Made by a program: the position numbers and the translations under genes
From: Streptosporangiales bacterium
Lineage (GTDB): Bacteria; Actinomycetota; Actinomycetes; Streptosporangiales; WHST01
Reading direction: 5' to 3'
Length of the DNA: 64,000 bases
Assembly (NCBI GenBank): GCA_009379955.1
Contig: WHST01000010.1
Coordinates: 1-64,000 of the forward strand
The notes under the pieces: model-generated
What the model saw: the letters and a program-made list of their open reading frames with translations, nothing else
Database searches by the model: none
Told to the model about the DNA's origin: nothing
Part shown: positions 33,645 to 42,274 of the stretch, piece by piece
Position numbering within the stretch: the first letter of the stretch is position 1
How the letters are laid out: every line of letters starts with the position of its first letter

Positions 33645-34652
33645 CTAGCGCTTGCGCGTCGTGACGTAGTGCGCCACCTCGTGCAGCTCGTCGCGGACGT
33701 CGCCGGCGAGCGGGACGGCGTCGAGTGCGCCGAGCGCCAGGTCGAGCCTGGTCGCGGCCTCGCGCTCCGCCCAGTCGCGGCCGCCTGCCGCCACCACGAG
33801 GTCGGCGCAGCGGCGCAGCCCGTCCTCGTCGAGGTCGGGACGGGCATACGAGGCAGCCAGCTCGGCGGCCTCGGGACCCGCCGACCGCAGCGCGTACACG
33901 ACGGGCAGCGACTTCTTCCGCGTCCGCAGGTCGGTGAGCACGGGCTTGCCCGTGACGTCCGGCGTGCCCCAGATGCCGAGGAGGTCGTCGACGAACTGGA
34001 ACGCCAGCCCGAGGTGGTGGCCGTAGTCGCCCAGCGCGGTCGTGAGTGCCGGTGACCCGCCCGCCCACAGCGAGCCGAGGGAGCAGGCGGCGGACAGCAG
34101 CGCGGCCGTCTTCGCCTCGGCCATCGCGACGCACTCGTCGACGGCGACGTCCGCGCGCCGCTCGAACGAGATGTCGACGGCCTGCCCGGTCAGCATCCGC
34201 CGCGTCGCCGTGGCGAGCGTACGGCCGGCCGCCTCGGCGCGTCCCGCGTCGCACGCGACGGTCTCGTGGGCGAGGGTGAGCAGCGCGTCGCCGGCGAGCA
34301 CCGCGGCCGGCATGCCGAAGACCGCCCACACCGTCGGACGGTGGTGCCGCTCGCCGTCGCCGTCGATCAGGTCGTCGTGCACGAGCGAGGAGTTGTGCAC
34401 CAGCTCCACGGCGACCGCCGGTGGGATCGCCTCGGCGTCCGACCCGCCGGCGGCCCTGGCACCGAGCAGGGCGAGCGCAGGTCGCAGCCCCTTGCCCGCG
34501 CCACCGTCGTGCGGGTGGCCGTGCTCGTCCAGCCAGCCGAAGTGGTAGCCGACGACCTCCCGCAGCGGCGACTCCAGTCGCTCCACCGCGGCGCGGATCG
34601 CGGGTCGGACGGCCGTGCGCGCCGCGCCGAGCACCGCGGGGACGTGGGTCAC
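33645..34652 (-). CDS. Polyprenyl diphosphate synthase
   Basis: This 335-residue all-alpha isoprenyl synthase has the first aspartate-rich motif in VHDDLIDGDGERHHRP (DDxxD) and the second in FQFVDDLLGIWG (DDxxG form). KPVLTDLRTRKKSLPVVYAL is also typical. It condenses IPP with an allylic diphosphate; chain length is not predictable. The GTG at 34652 follows GCGAGGC and starts the conserved VPAVLGAARTAVRPAI region. Close relatives of this subgroup are known as cargo of family-2 encapsulins, but no encapsulin gene is in this window. It is divergent from the acetoacetyl-CoA synthetase gene 62 bp away. Confidence 0.85.
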   Translation of the reverse strand: MTHVPAVLGAARTAVRPAIRAAVERLESPLREVVGYHFGWLDEHGHPHDGGAGKGLRPALALLGARAAGGSDAEAIPPAVAVELVHNSSLVHDDLIDGDGERHHRPTVWAVFGMPAAVLAGDALLTLAHETVACDAGRAEAAGRTLATATRRMLTGQAVDISFERRADVAVDECVAMAEAKTAALLSAACSLGSLWAGGSPALTTALGDYGHHLGLAFQFVDDLLGIWGTPDVTGKPVLTDLRTRKKSLPVVYALRSAGPEAAELAASYARPDLDEDGLRRCADLVVAAGGRDWAEREAATRLDLALGALDAVPLAGDVRDELHEVAHYVTTRKR

Positions 34653-34714
34653 GCCTCGCAGCGTACGTGCGCTCCCGTTGGCCGTGACGTACGGGATTGG
34701 CCAAGATGGGGACC

Positions 34715-36691
34715 ATGACCCACCCCGCGGTGCTCTGGAGTCCACCCGACGACGTACTCGAGACCTCGCGCATCGGTGACTACCTGCGCTGGCTCGAACG
34801 CACCCGCGGCCTTGCCTTCGCCGACTACGCCGCGTTGTGGCGCTGGTCGGTCGACGACCTCGAGGGCTTCTGGTCGTCGCTGTGGGACTACTTCGACGTC
34901 CGCTCACACGCGCCGTACACGGCGGTGCTGAGCGGCCGGACGATGCCCGGTGCCAGGTGGTTCGAGGGCGCGACGCTCAACTACGCCGAGCACGCCCTGC
35001 GGATGCCAGGCGTCGCCGACGACGACGTGGTGATCGTGGCACGGTCGCAGTCCCGCGGGCCCGTCGAGCTCACGGCGGCGGAGCTGCGTGACCAGGTCGG
35101 ACGCGCGCGCGCCGGGTTGCGCAGGCTGGGCGTCGGTCGGGGTGACCGGGTGGCCGCGTACCTGCCGAACGTCCCCGAGGCGACCGTCCTGCTGCTCGCG
35201 ACGGCGAGCCTGGGCGCGGTGTTCTCCTCGTGCGCGCCGGAGTTCGGCAGCCGCAGCGTCGTCGACCGGTGGCGGCAGATCGAGCCGAAGGTGCTGGTGA
35301 CCGTCGACGGCTACCGCTACGGCGCGAAGGACGTCGACAAGTCCGCGGAGATCGCGGCGATCCGTGCCGAGCTGCCCGGCCTCGCGCACACCGTCCTCGT
35401 GCCCTACCTCGATCCCGGCGCGCACCTGCCGGACACCGTGGGCTGGGCTGAACTGCTCGCCGAGCCGGCGGAGCCGGTCACCGACCCGGTGCCGTTCGAC
35501 CACCCGCTCTACGTGCTCTACTCCTCCGGCACCACCGGCCTGCCGAAGCCGATCGTGCACGGGCACGGCGGCATCCTGCTCGAGCACCTGAAGATCCTCG
35601 CCCTGCACTCCGACCTCGGGCCGGGCTCGCGGTTCTTCTGGTTCTCCACCACCGGCTGGATGATGTGGAACTACCTCGTGTCCGGTCTCCTCGTGGGCTC
35701 CACGATCGTGCTCTTCGACGGCAACCCGGGGCACCCTGACCTCGGCGAGCTGTGGCGGATCGCCGGCGAGACGGGGATGACGTACTTCGGTACGAGCGCG
35801 CCCTTCCTGATGGCGTGCCGCAAGGAGGGGATCGAGCCGCGTGAGGTCGCCGACATCTCACGTCTGCGCGGCATGGGATCCACCGGAGCGCCGCTCACCG
35901 CCGAGGGCTTCCACTGGGTGTACGAGCACGTCGCCGACCAGGACGACACGCCCGGTCTGCAGTTGGCGTCGGTGTCGGGCGGCACGGACGTGTGCACCGC
36001 GATCGTCGGCGCCGTGCCGCTGCTGCCGGTCCGGGCAGGGGAGATCCCCTGCCGGTGCCTGGGCGCGCGCGTCGAGGCGTACGACGAGGAGGGCGCGCCG
36101 ACGATCGGGCGCCAGGGGGAGCTGGTGATCACCGCGCCGATGCCGTCGATGCCGGTCGGCTTCTGGGGTGACACCGACGGGTCCCGCTACCGCGACGCGT
36201 ACTTCGACACCTACGACGGCGTGTGGCGGCACGGTGACTGGATCACGATCGGCGCCGACGGCCACTGCCTGATCACCGGGCGGTCCGACGCCACGCTCAA
36301 CCGGGGTGGCGTGCGGCTCGGCACGGCGGAGTTCTACACCGTTGTCGAGGGGATGGACGAGGTCGTCGACAGCCTCGTCGTGCACCTGGAGCGCGGCGAC
36401 GACCCCGCGGGACGGCTGCTGCTGTTCGTCGTGCTCGCCGACGGCGTGAGCCTCGACGACGGGCTGCGCAGGCGCATCGCCACCGAGCTGCGCACGGCCC
36501 TGTCGCCCCGGCACGTCCCGGACGACGTGCACCAGGTCGCCGCCGTCCCCCGCACGCTGTCCGGCAAGAAGCTCGAGGTGCCCGTGAAGCGGATCCTCAC
36601 CGGCACACCGGTCGAGGAGGCCGCGGCGAAGGGTGCCCTGGTCAACCCCGAGTCGCTCGTGGAATACGAGAGGTTGGGAGTCCGCTGCTGA
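34715..36691 (+). CDS. Acetoacetyl-CoA synthetase
   Basis: This 658-residue ANL-superfamily ligase has the N-terminal signature of acetoacetate-CoA ligases (VLWSPPDDVLETSRIGDYLR, MPGARWFEGATLNYAEHAL), the motif LYSSGTTGLPKPIVHG, FFWFSTTGWMMWNYLVSGLL and the C-terminal PRTLSGKKLEVPVKRIL with the catalytic lysine. It activates acetoacetate in the cytoplasm for use in ketone or lipid metabolism. The ATG at 34715 has GATGGGGACC in front; the in-frame ATG at 34697 lacks one. It appears monocistronic, with a 104-bp gap to the phosphate genes. Confidence 0.9.
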   Translation: MTHPAVLWSPPDDVLETSRIGDYLRWLERTRGLAFADYAALWRWSVDDLEGFWSSLWDYFDVRSHAPYTAVLSGRTMPGARWFEGATLNYAEHALRMPGVADDDVVIVARSQSRGPVELTAAELRDQVGRARAGLRRLGVGRGDRVAAYLPNVPEATVLLLATASLGAVFSSCAPEFGSRSVVDRWRQIEPKVLVTVDGYRYGAKDVDKSAEIAAIRAELPGLAHTVLVPYLDPGAHLPDTVGWAELLAEPAEPVTDPVPFDHPLYVLYSSGTTGLPKPIVHGHGGILLEHLKILALHSDLGPGSRFFWFSTTGWMMWNYLVSGLLVGSTIVLFDGNPGHPDLGELWRIAGETGMTYFGTSAPFLMACRKEGIEPREVADISRLRGMGSTGAPLTAEGFHWVYEHVADQDDTPGLQLASVSGGTDVCTAIVGAVPLLPVRAGEIPCRCLGARVEAYDEEGAPTIGRQGELVITAPMPSMPVGFWGDTDGSRYRDAYFDTYDGVWRHGDWITIGADGHCLITGRSDATLNRGGVRLGTAEFYTVVEGMDEVVDSLVVHLERGDDPAGRLLLFVVLADGVSLDDGLRRRIATELRTALSPRHVPDDVHQVAAVPRTLSGKKLEVPVKRILTGTPVEEAAAKGALVNPESLVEYERLGVRC

Positions 36692-36795
36692 CCCCGCCCG
36701 CCGCCCGTGTGACCATTGTCGCCGGGTGGGCGCGTAACCACTTGTTGCCCTAACATGCCCAACGCGTAACCGCCCCGTTCATAGGAGCTAAAGAC

Positions 36796-37413
36796 GTGCG
36801 TATACGGCTTACGCCGCGAGACCAGACGTTCTACGAGCTGTTCACCGAGTCGGCCAAGAACATCCTCGTCGGCTCCAGGCTCCTCGTGGACCTGTTCAAC
36901 GACGGCGCGGACCGTGCGGCCATCGCCGAGAAGATGCGGGCCTGCGAGCACGCGGGTGACGACTGCGTCCACCGGATCATGAAGCGGATGAACCAGACGT
37001 TCGTCACGCCGTTCGACCGGCAGGACATCCACCGGCTCGCCGGCGAGATGGACGACGTCCTCGACTTCATGGAGGCCGCGGCCGACCTCATCGTCCTGTA
37101 CCAGCTCGAGGAGCTGCCGAAGGAGATGATCGCGCAGGTCGAGGTGCTCGAACGGGCCGCCGAGCTCACCGCCGAGGCGATGCCGCGGCTGAAGGCGATG
37201 CGCGACCTCGAGGAGTACTGGATCGAGGTCAACCGGCTGGAGAACCAGGGCGACCAGATCTACCGGCGGCTGCTCGCCAAGCTCTTCGGCGGCGACTACG
37301 ACGCGCTCACCGTGCTCAAGCTGAAGGAGGTCGTCGACCAGCTCGAGCAGGCGATGGACGCGTTCGAGCACGTCGCCAACACCGTCGAGACCATCGCGGT
37401 CAAGGAGTCGTGA
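36796..37413 (+). CDS. DUF47 / PhoU-like phosphate transport accessory protein
   Basis: This 205-residue helical protein of the DUF47 family (YkaA/Pit accessory) shows FYELFTESAKNILVGSRLL, RACEHAGDDCVHRIMKRMNQ and a repeated helical pattern as in PhoU. It is thought to bind metal-phosphate clusters and to work with the Pit transporter encoded 34 nt downstream. The GTG at 36796 has AGGAGCTAAAGAC upstream. The leader carries three TAAC motifs at 16-bp intervals (36734, 36750, 36766) of unknown meaning. Confidence 0.88.
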   Translation: MRIRLTPRDQTFYELFTESAKNILVGSRLLVDLFNDGADRAAIAEKMRACEHAGDDCVHRIMKRMNQTFVTPFDRQDIHRLAGEMDDVLDFMEAAADLIVLYQLEELPKEMIAQVEVLERAAELTAEAMPRLKAMRDLEEYWIEVNRLENQGDQIYRRLLAKLFGGDYDALTVLKLKEVVDQLEQAMDAFEHVANTVETIAVKES

Positions 37414-37447
37414 GCGTGCGACCTGCGGCGAAGGGCGGGCGCGCGTA

Positions 37448-38446
37448 ATGGAGTTCGCCGGCCTCGTCGTCGTCCTCGCTGTCGCGTTGCTCTTCAACTA
37501 CACGAACGGGTTCCACGACGCCGCCAACGCGATCGCGACGTCGGTCTCCACCCGGGCCCTGACGCCACGGGTGGCTCTCGCGATGGCCGCCGTCATGAAC
37601 CTCATCGGGGCGTTCCTCGGCACCAAGGTCGCCGAGACGGTCGGCAGGGGCATCATCGAGACGCCCAAGGGCCCGCACGGGCTCGTCATCGTGTTCGCGG
37701 CACTCGTCGGGGCGATCGCCTGGAACCTCGTCACCTGGTACTTCGGGCTGCCGTCCTCGTCCTCCCACGCTCTCATCGGCGGCATGATCGGCGCGGCGCT
37801 GGCGGCCAGCAGCCCCGTCCTCTGGCACGGCGTGGTCGAGAAGGTCCTCATCCCGATGATCGCGTCGCCGATCGTCGGCGGCCTGCTCGGCTACCTCGTC
37901 ATGCTCGGGATCCTCTGGGGGTTCAGGAGGTATCCGCCGGGCAAGCTCAACCGAGGGTTCCGGGTGGCCCAGTCCGTCTCGGCCGCCGCCATGGCGCTCG
38001 GCCACGGCCTGCAGGACGCGCAGAAGACGATGGGCATCATGGTCCTCGCCCTGGTGACCACCGGCTACCACACCGGCTTCAAGGTCCCCGTCTGGGTGAC
38101 GGTCTCCAGCGCGCTGGTGATCTCGCTCGGCACGTACTCCGGCGGCTGGCGGATCATGCGCACGCTGGGCCGCCGGGTGATCGAGCTCGACCCGCCGCAC
38201 GGCTTCGCCGCCGAGGCGACGGCGTCCTCGGTGCTCTACACGACGGCCTTCGTGTTCGCGGCACCGATCTCGACCACCCACACGATCACCTCGGCGATCA
38301 TGGGCGTCGGCGCGACCAAGCGGCTGTCCGCCGTCAGGTGGGGCGTCGCGGGCAACATCGTCACCGCCTGGGTGCTGACGATCCCTGCCTCGGCGATCGT
38401 GGCGGCGATCGTCTACTGGATCGCCCACCTCATCACCCGTGCCTGA
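37448..38446 (+). CDS. pit: Low-affinity inorganic phosphate transporter (Pit family)
   Basis: This 332-residue membrane protein has about ten hydrophobic segments. The duplicated PD001131-type signature is visible as GFHDAANAIATSVSTRALTP near residue 20 and AAPISTTHTITSAIMGVGATK near residue 280, with the second family motif SSSSHALIGGMIG near 98. It imports phosphate (or metal-phosphate) with cations. It is co-transcribed with the DUF47 gene. The shorter, single-symporter form without a long cytoplasmic loop is usual in actinobacteria. It ends 12 bp from the convergent mshD gene. Confidence 0.93.
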   Translation: MEFAGLVVVLAVALLFNYTNGFHDAANAIATSVSTRALTPRVALAMAAVMNLIGAFLGTKVAETVGRGIIETPKGPHGLVIVFAALVGAIAWNLVTWYFGLPSSSSHALIGGMIGAALAASSPVLWHGVVEKVLIPMIASPIVGGLLGYLVMLGILWGFRRYPPGKLNRGFRVAQSVSAAAMALGHGLQDAQKTMGIMVLALVTTGYHTGFKVPVWVTVSSALVISLGTYSGGWRIMRTLGRRVIELDPPHGFAAEATASSVLYTTAFVFAAPISTTHTITSAIMGVGATKRLSAVRWGVAGNIVTAWVLTIPASAIVAAIVYWIAHLITRA

Positions 38447-38458
38447 CCGCTGCGCGTC

Positions 38459-39346
38459 TCACGCGCGGCGGGCGTACATCGTGTCGGTGCCGCCGTGGAC
38501 GAAGCCGAGTTTTCGGTACAGGCCGACGGCGGCGGTGTTGTCCGACTCCACGTAGAGGGTCACGGTGTCGAGCCCGCGGTCGCGGAGGTGGGCGAGCCCC
38601 GTCAGCAGGAGGACCTTGCCGAGCCCGGTGCCCTGCTCGCCGGGGTCGACGCCGATGACATAGACCTCGCCGACGCCGTCCTCGACCTTGGTCCAGTGGA
38701 ACCCGACCAGCCGGTCGTCGCGTTCGGCGAGGAAGAAGCCCTCGGGGTCGAACCAGTCCGCGCGCTCGCGCGCCTCCAGGTCGGCGAGCTGCACGCGACC
38801 CTGCTCGGGGTGGGAGGCGAACGCCCTCGCGTTGACCTCGAGCCACGCCCGCTCGTCCGCGCCCGGACGGAACAGCCGGACGGTCAGACCGTCCGGCGCC
38901 ACCGGCTCGGGGAGGTCGGGGACGTCCGCGAGCGCCAGACGCATCTGCCACAACGACCGCACCGGCGCGAAGCCGAGCCGCTCGGCGAACGCGGCGGCCG
39001 CGGGCAGTCCGCCGTGGGCCCACACCCGCAGCCGCGGATCCGTCCGCTCCGCCGCCGCCACGAGCGCACGCCCGACGCCGTGTCGCCGCGCGTCCGCGGC
39101 GACCACGAGCTCGCCGGCGGCACCGGCGGGATCGTGGGGATCGAGCTGCGCGTACCCGGCGACCTCGTCGCCGCGGTGGCCGAGCAGGTGCGTCACGCCG
39201 TCACCGTCGCCGCGCAGGCGCAGCAGGAACTGCTCGCCCAGCGGCGCGACGCCGTCGGCGGCCTGCGCGGACCCGGCGATCTCCTCGACCCGGTCGGCCT
39301 GCTCGGCGGTCAGCCGGTCGGCGGTCACCACACGCGTTTCGCTCAC
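38459..39346 (-). CDS. mshD: Mycothiol synthase (acetyl-CoA:Cys-GlcN-Ins acetyltransferase)
   Basis: This 295-residue protein has two GNAT domains. The C-terminal, active one has [20 protein letters not shown] (acetyl-CoA loop), [20 protein letters not shown] and a final GGTDTMYAR. The N-terminal copy has [20 protein letters not shown]. It catalyses the last step of mycothiol formation, so the organism should use mycothiol as its main thiol. The GTG at 39346 overlaps the stop of glnR (GTGA), so the two are translationally coupled, as in the M. tuberculosis Rv0818-Rv0819 neighbourhood. Confidence 0.93.
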   Translation of the reverse strand: MSETRVVTADRLTAEQADRVEEIAGSAQAADGVAPLGEQFLLRLRGDGDGVTHLLGHRGDEVAGYAQLDPHDPAGAAGELVVAADARRHGVGRALVAAAERTDPRLRVWAHGGLPAAAAFAERLGFAPVRSLWQMRLALADVPDLPEPVAPDGLTVRLFRPGADERAWLEVNARAFASHPEQGRVQLADLEARERADWFDPEGFFLAERDDRLVGFHWTKVEDGVGEVYVIGVDPGEQGTGLGKVLLLTGLAHLRDRGLDTVTLYVESDNTAAVGLYRKLGFVHGGTDTMYARRA

Positions 39347-40056
39347 CCCGGTACGGTACGCGGCGACTTCTCGCCGCCGGGCGCGTCCTGCGCCGGGACG
39401 AAGCGGTAGCCGACGTTGCGCACCGTGCCGATCAGCGACTCGTGCTCGGACCCCAGCTTGGCGCGCAGTCGCCGCACGTGGACGTCGACGGTGCGGGTGC
39501 CGCCGAAGTAGTCGTAGCCCCACACCTCCTGCAGCAGCTGCGCGCGGGTGAACACCCTGCCCGGGTGCTGCGCGAGGTACTTCAGCAGCTCGAACTCCTT
39601 GAACGTCAGGTCGAGCGCCTGACCGCGCAGCTTGGCCGTGTAGGTCGACTCCTCGATGGTGAGGTCGCCGTCGCGGACGATCCCCGGGGAGTCCTCGCCG
39701 TCGCCCTCCGTACGCCCGACGGCCAGCCGGATCCGTGCCTCGACCTCGGCCGGTCCCGCCGTGTCGAGGACGACGTCGTCGGCGCCCCAGTCCGCGTGCA
39801 CCGCGGCGAGCGCACCCTCGGTCACCACGAGCAGCAGCGGGCACCGCAGGCCGGTGGCGCGGATCACCCGGGACAGCCCGCGCGCCCGGACGAGGTCGCG
39901 CCGCGCATCGAGCAGCACCACGTCGGCGGTCGGGGCGTCGATCAGAGCGGCTGCCTCGGCCGACACGACGCGCACCGTGTGGGGGAGCAGCGCGAGGGCG
40001 GGAAGCACCTCGGCAGAGGGGCCTGAGGCGTTGGTCAGCATCATGACCATACCCAT
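39343..40056 (-). CDS. glnR: GlnR-type orphan response regulator of nitrogen metabolism
   Basis: This 237-residue OmpR-family protein has an atypical receiver (residues 5-120: [20 protein letters not shown] and [15 protein letters not shown]) that is characteristic of actinobacterial GlnR, which works without a partner kinase. The winged-helix domain [19 protein letters not shown] ... [20 protein letters not shown] is nearly invariant in the family. GlnR binds boxes upstream of glnA, amtB and other nitrogen genes. The ATG at 40056 follows GAGGAGGACCC. It is coupled to mshD. A long inverted repeat at 40072-40149 lies directly upstream. Confidence 0.93.
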   Translation of the reverse strand: MGMVMMLTNASGPSAEVLPALALLPHTVRVVSAEAAALIDAPTADVVLLDARRDLVRARGLSRVIRATGLRCPLLLVVTEGALAAVHADWGADDVVLDTAGPAEVEARIRLAVGRTEGDGEDSPGIVRDGDLTIEESTYTAKLRGQALDLTFKEFELLKYLAQHPGRVFTRAQLLQEVWGYDYFGGTRTVDVHVRRLRAKLGSEHESLIGTVRNVGYRFVPAQDAPGGEKSPRTVPG

Positions 40057-40071
40057 GGGTCCTCCTCGTAG

Positions 40072-40149
40072 TGACCAGTCGACTCGAAGGTAGCGGGTGC
40101 TCGCGGGCCACGTGACCTGCGAGCGGCTGCCTTCGAGTCGGGCTGGTCA
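40072..40149. repeat. Long inverted repeat in the glnR / MoaD-like divergent promoter
   Basis: TGACCAGTCGACTCGAAGG (40072-40090) pairs with the inverted CCTTCGAGTC...TGGTCA (40130-40149) with one extra base. An inner stem GCTCGC/GCGAGC is also present. The 78 bp occupy most of the gap between the divergent starts and may be a cruciform-type regulatory site. Confidence 0.7.
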
Positions 40150-40182
40150 CCATCTGCACGGTTGATAGGCGAGGATAGCGAG

Positions 40183-40446
40183 GTGAGCACCGCAACCATC
40201 AGGTACTGGGCGGCGGCCAGGGATGCCGCGGGCACCGCGGAGGAGAGCTACGAGGCCGCGACGCTGGCCGAGATGCTCGACCACGCGCGCGACCGGCACG
40301 GCTTCGACGAGCGCTTCGTCGCGGTGCTCTCGTACTGCTCGTTCCTCGTCGACGGCACCCCCGTCGGCGCCCGTTCGACCGGCTCCGTCGAGCTGCGCGA
40401 CGGCATGACCGTCGAGGCGCTCCCGCCGTTCGCGGGCGGCTGCTGA
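40183..40446 (+). CDS. MoaD/ThiS-family ubiquitin-like sulfur carrier ending in Gly-Gly-Cys
   Basis: This 87-residue beta-grasp protein (ATIRYWAAARDAAG at the start; VELRDGMTVEALPPFAGGC at the end) is related to MoaD, ThiS and CysO. Such proteins carry sulfur as a C-terminal glycine thiocarboxylate, made after adenylation by an E1-like enzyme. Here the reading frame continues one codon past the usual terminal GG, ending GGC-Cys-stop (GGC GGC TGC TGA), so removal of a cysteine would be needed. The GTG at 40183 was chosen because the conserved domain starts there. It overlaps lmeA (TGATG) and lies in the sulfur block with cysA-sseC. Confidence 0.85.
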   Translation: MSTATIRYWAAARDAAGTAEESYEAATLAEMLDHARDRHGFDERFVAVLSYCSFLVDGTPVGARSTGSVELRDGMTVEALPPFAGGC

Positions 40447-41138
40447 TGCGCGCGCTCGTCGGGATGCTCGTCGCCCTCGTCGTCCTCCTGGCGCTCGCCG
40501 TCGGCGCCGACCGGGTGGTCGACTACAACGTCGAGAAGCGCGCCGCCGAGTCGCTGGCCGGGCAGCTCGGCACCACCCCAGACGTCGACGTCGCCGGCTT
40601 CCCGTTCCTCACCCAGTGGGGGTCGGGACGGTACGAGCGGGTCACCGTCACCGCTGACCGCGCGACCCTCGGCGACACCCGCGTCGAGGACGTCGAGATG
40701 GTGCTGTCCGACCTCCGCGCGCCGGCGTACGTGAGCAACGAGCGCGACGTCGCCGCCGCCACCGCCGGCTCGCTGCGCATGACCGGCACGCTGCCGTACG
40801 GCTCCCTGGCGTTGCCCGCCGGGATCAAGGCGAAGCGCAACGGCACGTCGAGGCGCACCGTGCACCTGTCGGGCGAGGTCGAGGTGCTCGGCCAGCGGCC
40901 GAAGTTCGAGGCGGTCGTCCGGGTGAGCCTGCGCGACGGCCAGGTGCGGCTCGAACCTCGCTCCGTCGACTTCCTCGGCGGCATCCCGAGCGCCGCCATC
41001 ACCGCCCTCGTCCGCGACAACCTCACGCTCACCCTGTCGCCCGACGTGCCCGAGGGCACGGCGATCACCGGCCTCGCCGTGGCCGACGACGGTCTCGACC
41101 TCACCGTGACGGGCACGAACGTCACCATGCCCCGCTGA
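40446..41138 (+). CDS. lmeA: LmeA-family (DUF2993) phospholipid-binding lipoprotein-like protein
   Basis: This 230-residue protein has an N-terminal hydrophobic segment (ALVGMLVALVVLLALAVGAD) followed by a DUF2993 domain: DYNVEKRAAESLAGQLG, DVDVAGFPFLTQWGSGRYE, and C-terminal GLDLTVTGTNVTMPR. In M. tuberculosis the relative Rv0817c/LmeA is a cell-envelope protein needed for lipomannan synthesis. The ATG at 40446 overlaps the stop of the MoaD-like gene. Position between glnR and cysA is the same as in mycobacteria, which supports orthology; the role in a non-mycobacterium is inferred. Confidence 0.85.
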   Translation: MRALVGMLVALVVLLALAVGADRVVDYNVEKRAAESLAGQLGTTPDVDVAGFPFLTQWGSGRYERVTVTADRATLGDTRVEDVEMVLSDLRAPAYVSNERDVAAATAGSLRMTGTLPYGSLALPAGIKAKRNGTSRRTVHLSGEVEVLGQRPKFEAVVRVSLRDGQVRLEPRSVDFLGGIPSAAITALVRDNLTLTLSPDVPEGTAITGLAVADDGLDLTVTGTNVTMPR

Positions 41139-41214
41139 CGTCACCGAATGGCGGCTCGTCCACCATGCGGACGGACCGCCGACGGAGGGCGGGCACGACG
41201 GGTACAGTGGCTCC

Positions 41215-41307
41215 ATGTTCGCGATCGCGCTCACCAAGCGCCGCGCGGTCGATTACGTCCGCGTGAACAGCTCGCTCTGTCGCGTTTCGGCACGCGCCTC
41301 CCGCTGA
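41215..41307 (+). CDS. Cysteine-containing leader peptide upstream of cysA
   Basis: ATG at 41215 to TGA at 41305-41307 encodes 30 residues, MFAIALTKRRAVDYVRV followed by NSSLCRVSARASR. Actinobacterial sulfur genes are often preceded by such small ORFs with a basic (H)VD..RV.S..C pattern, which are thought to sense cysteine supply by ribosome stalling or slow translation. It lies 127 bp before the thiosulfate sulfurtransferase start, in a 296-bp gap with no other gene, which fits attenuation of cysA-sseC. The assignment is by pattern and context. Confidence 0.75.
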   Translation: MFAIALTKRRAVDYVRVNSSLCRVSARASR

Positions 41308-41434
41308 CCGTTCGACGGTCGTCACATCCGCGGGCACCGCGCACGCAGGCACCTCCTCCGCGCCATCTCTCCGGCATACGCGGGCGTGCCACACCGTTTG
41401 CACGATGACGACTTCCATCTACAGGAGGACAGGA

Positions 41435-42274
41435 ATGAGCCGTTCAGAGGTACTCGTCGACGCCGACTGGGTCGCGGAGCATGGTAACGACCAGGGCGTC
41501 GTCCTCGTCGAGGTCGACGAGGACACCACCGCGTACGACAAGGGGCACATCGCGGGTGCCGTGAAGGTCGACTGGAAGCAGGACCTGCAGGACCCGGTCC
41601 GTCGCGACTTCATCGACAAGGCGGCGCTCGAGGAGCTGCTGTCGAGCCGTGGCGTCGCCAACGGCGACACCATCGTGCTGTACGGCGGCAACAACAACTG
41701 GTTCGCGGCCTACGCGTACTGGTTCTTCAAGCTCTACGGCCACGAGAAGCTGCGCCTGCTCGACGGCGGCCGCAAGAAGTGGGAGCTCGAGTCGCGCGAG
41801 CTCGTCGAGGACATCGCCGACCGCTCGCGCACCCAGTACCAGGCCAAGGACGCCGACTCCTCGATCCGCGCGCTGCGCGACGAGGTGCTCGCCGCCATCG
41901 GTCAGCGCGACCTCGTCGACGTGCGGTCTCCCGACGAGTTCGTCGGCCGGCTGCTCGCGCCCGCCCACCTGCCGCAGGAGCAGGCCCAGCGCGCCGGGCA
42001 CATCCCGACGGCGCACAACATCCCGTGGGCCAAGGCGGCGAACGAGGACGGCACGTTCAAGTCCGACGACGAGTTGCGTGCGCTGTACGCCGAGGCGGGC
42101 CTCGACGACGGCCGCGACACGATCGCGTACTGCCGCATCGGCGAGCGTTCCGCACACACCTGGTTCGCCCTGCACGAGCTGCTCGACCGGCCCAACATCA
42201 AGAACTACGACGGCTCGTGGACCGAGTGGGGCTCGCTCGTGGGCGTGCCGGTCGAGACGGGGGAGGGCAAGTGA
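41435..42274 (+). CDS. cysA: Thiosulfate sulfurtransferase (rhodanese)
   Basis: This 279-residue tandem rhodanese-domain enzyme has an inactive N-terminal domain (VLVEVDEDTTAYDKGHIAGAV), HGHEKLRLLDGG-type linker sequences, and a C-terminal domain with catalytic Cys in AYCRIGERSAHTWFALHEL. It transfers sulfane sulfur from thiosulfate to cyanide or a thiol acceptor. The ATG at 41435 follows CAGGAGGACAGGA. It overlaps sseC (GTGA), matching the cysA2-sseC2 pair of M. tuberculosis. A cysteine-type leader peptide precedes it, so expression probably follows cysteine supply. Confidence 0.93.
   Translation: MSRSEVLVDADWVAEHGNDQGVVLVEVDEDTTAYDKGHIAGAVKVDWKQDLQDPVRRDFIDKAALEELLSSRGVANGDTIVLYGGNNNWFAAYAYWFFKLYGHEKLRLLDGGRKKWELESRELVEDIADRSRTQYQAKDADSSIRALRDEVLAAIGQRDLVDVRSPDEFVGRLLAPAHLPQEQAQRAGHIPTAHNIPWAKAANEDGTFKSDDELRALYAEAGLDDGRDTIAYCRIGERSAHTWFALHELLDRPNIKNYDGSWTEWGSLVGVPVETGEGK

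Noticed and set aside
36734-36770. Three TAAC motifs at 16-bp spacing before the DUF47-Pit operon, possibly a GlnR or PhoP box
   Set aside because: The spacing does not match the 11/22-bp periods of known GlnR or Pho boxes, so a binding site could not be supported.
40048-40050. Alternative glnR start at an internal ATG
   Set aside because: The ATG at 40056 has a GAGGAGG ribosome-binding site at proper distance; the inner ATG does not.
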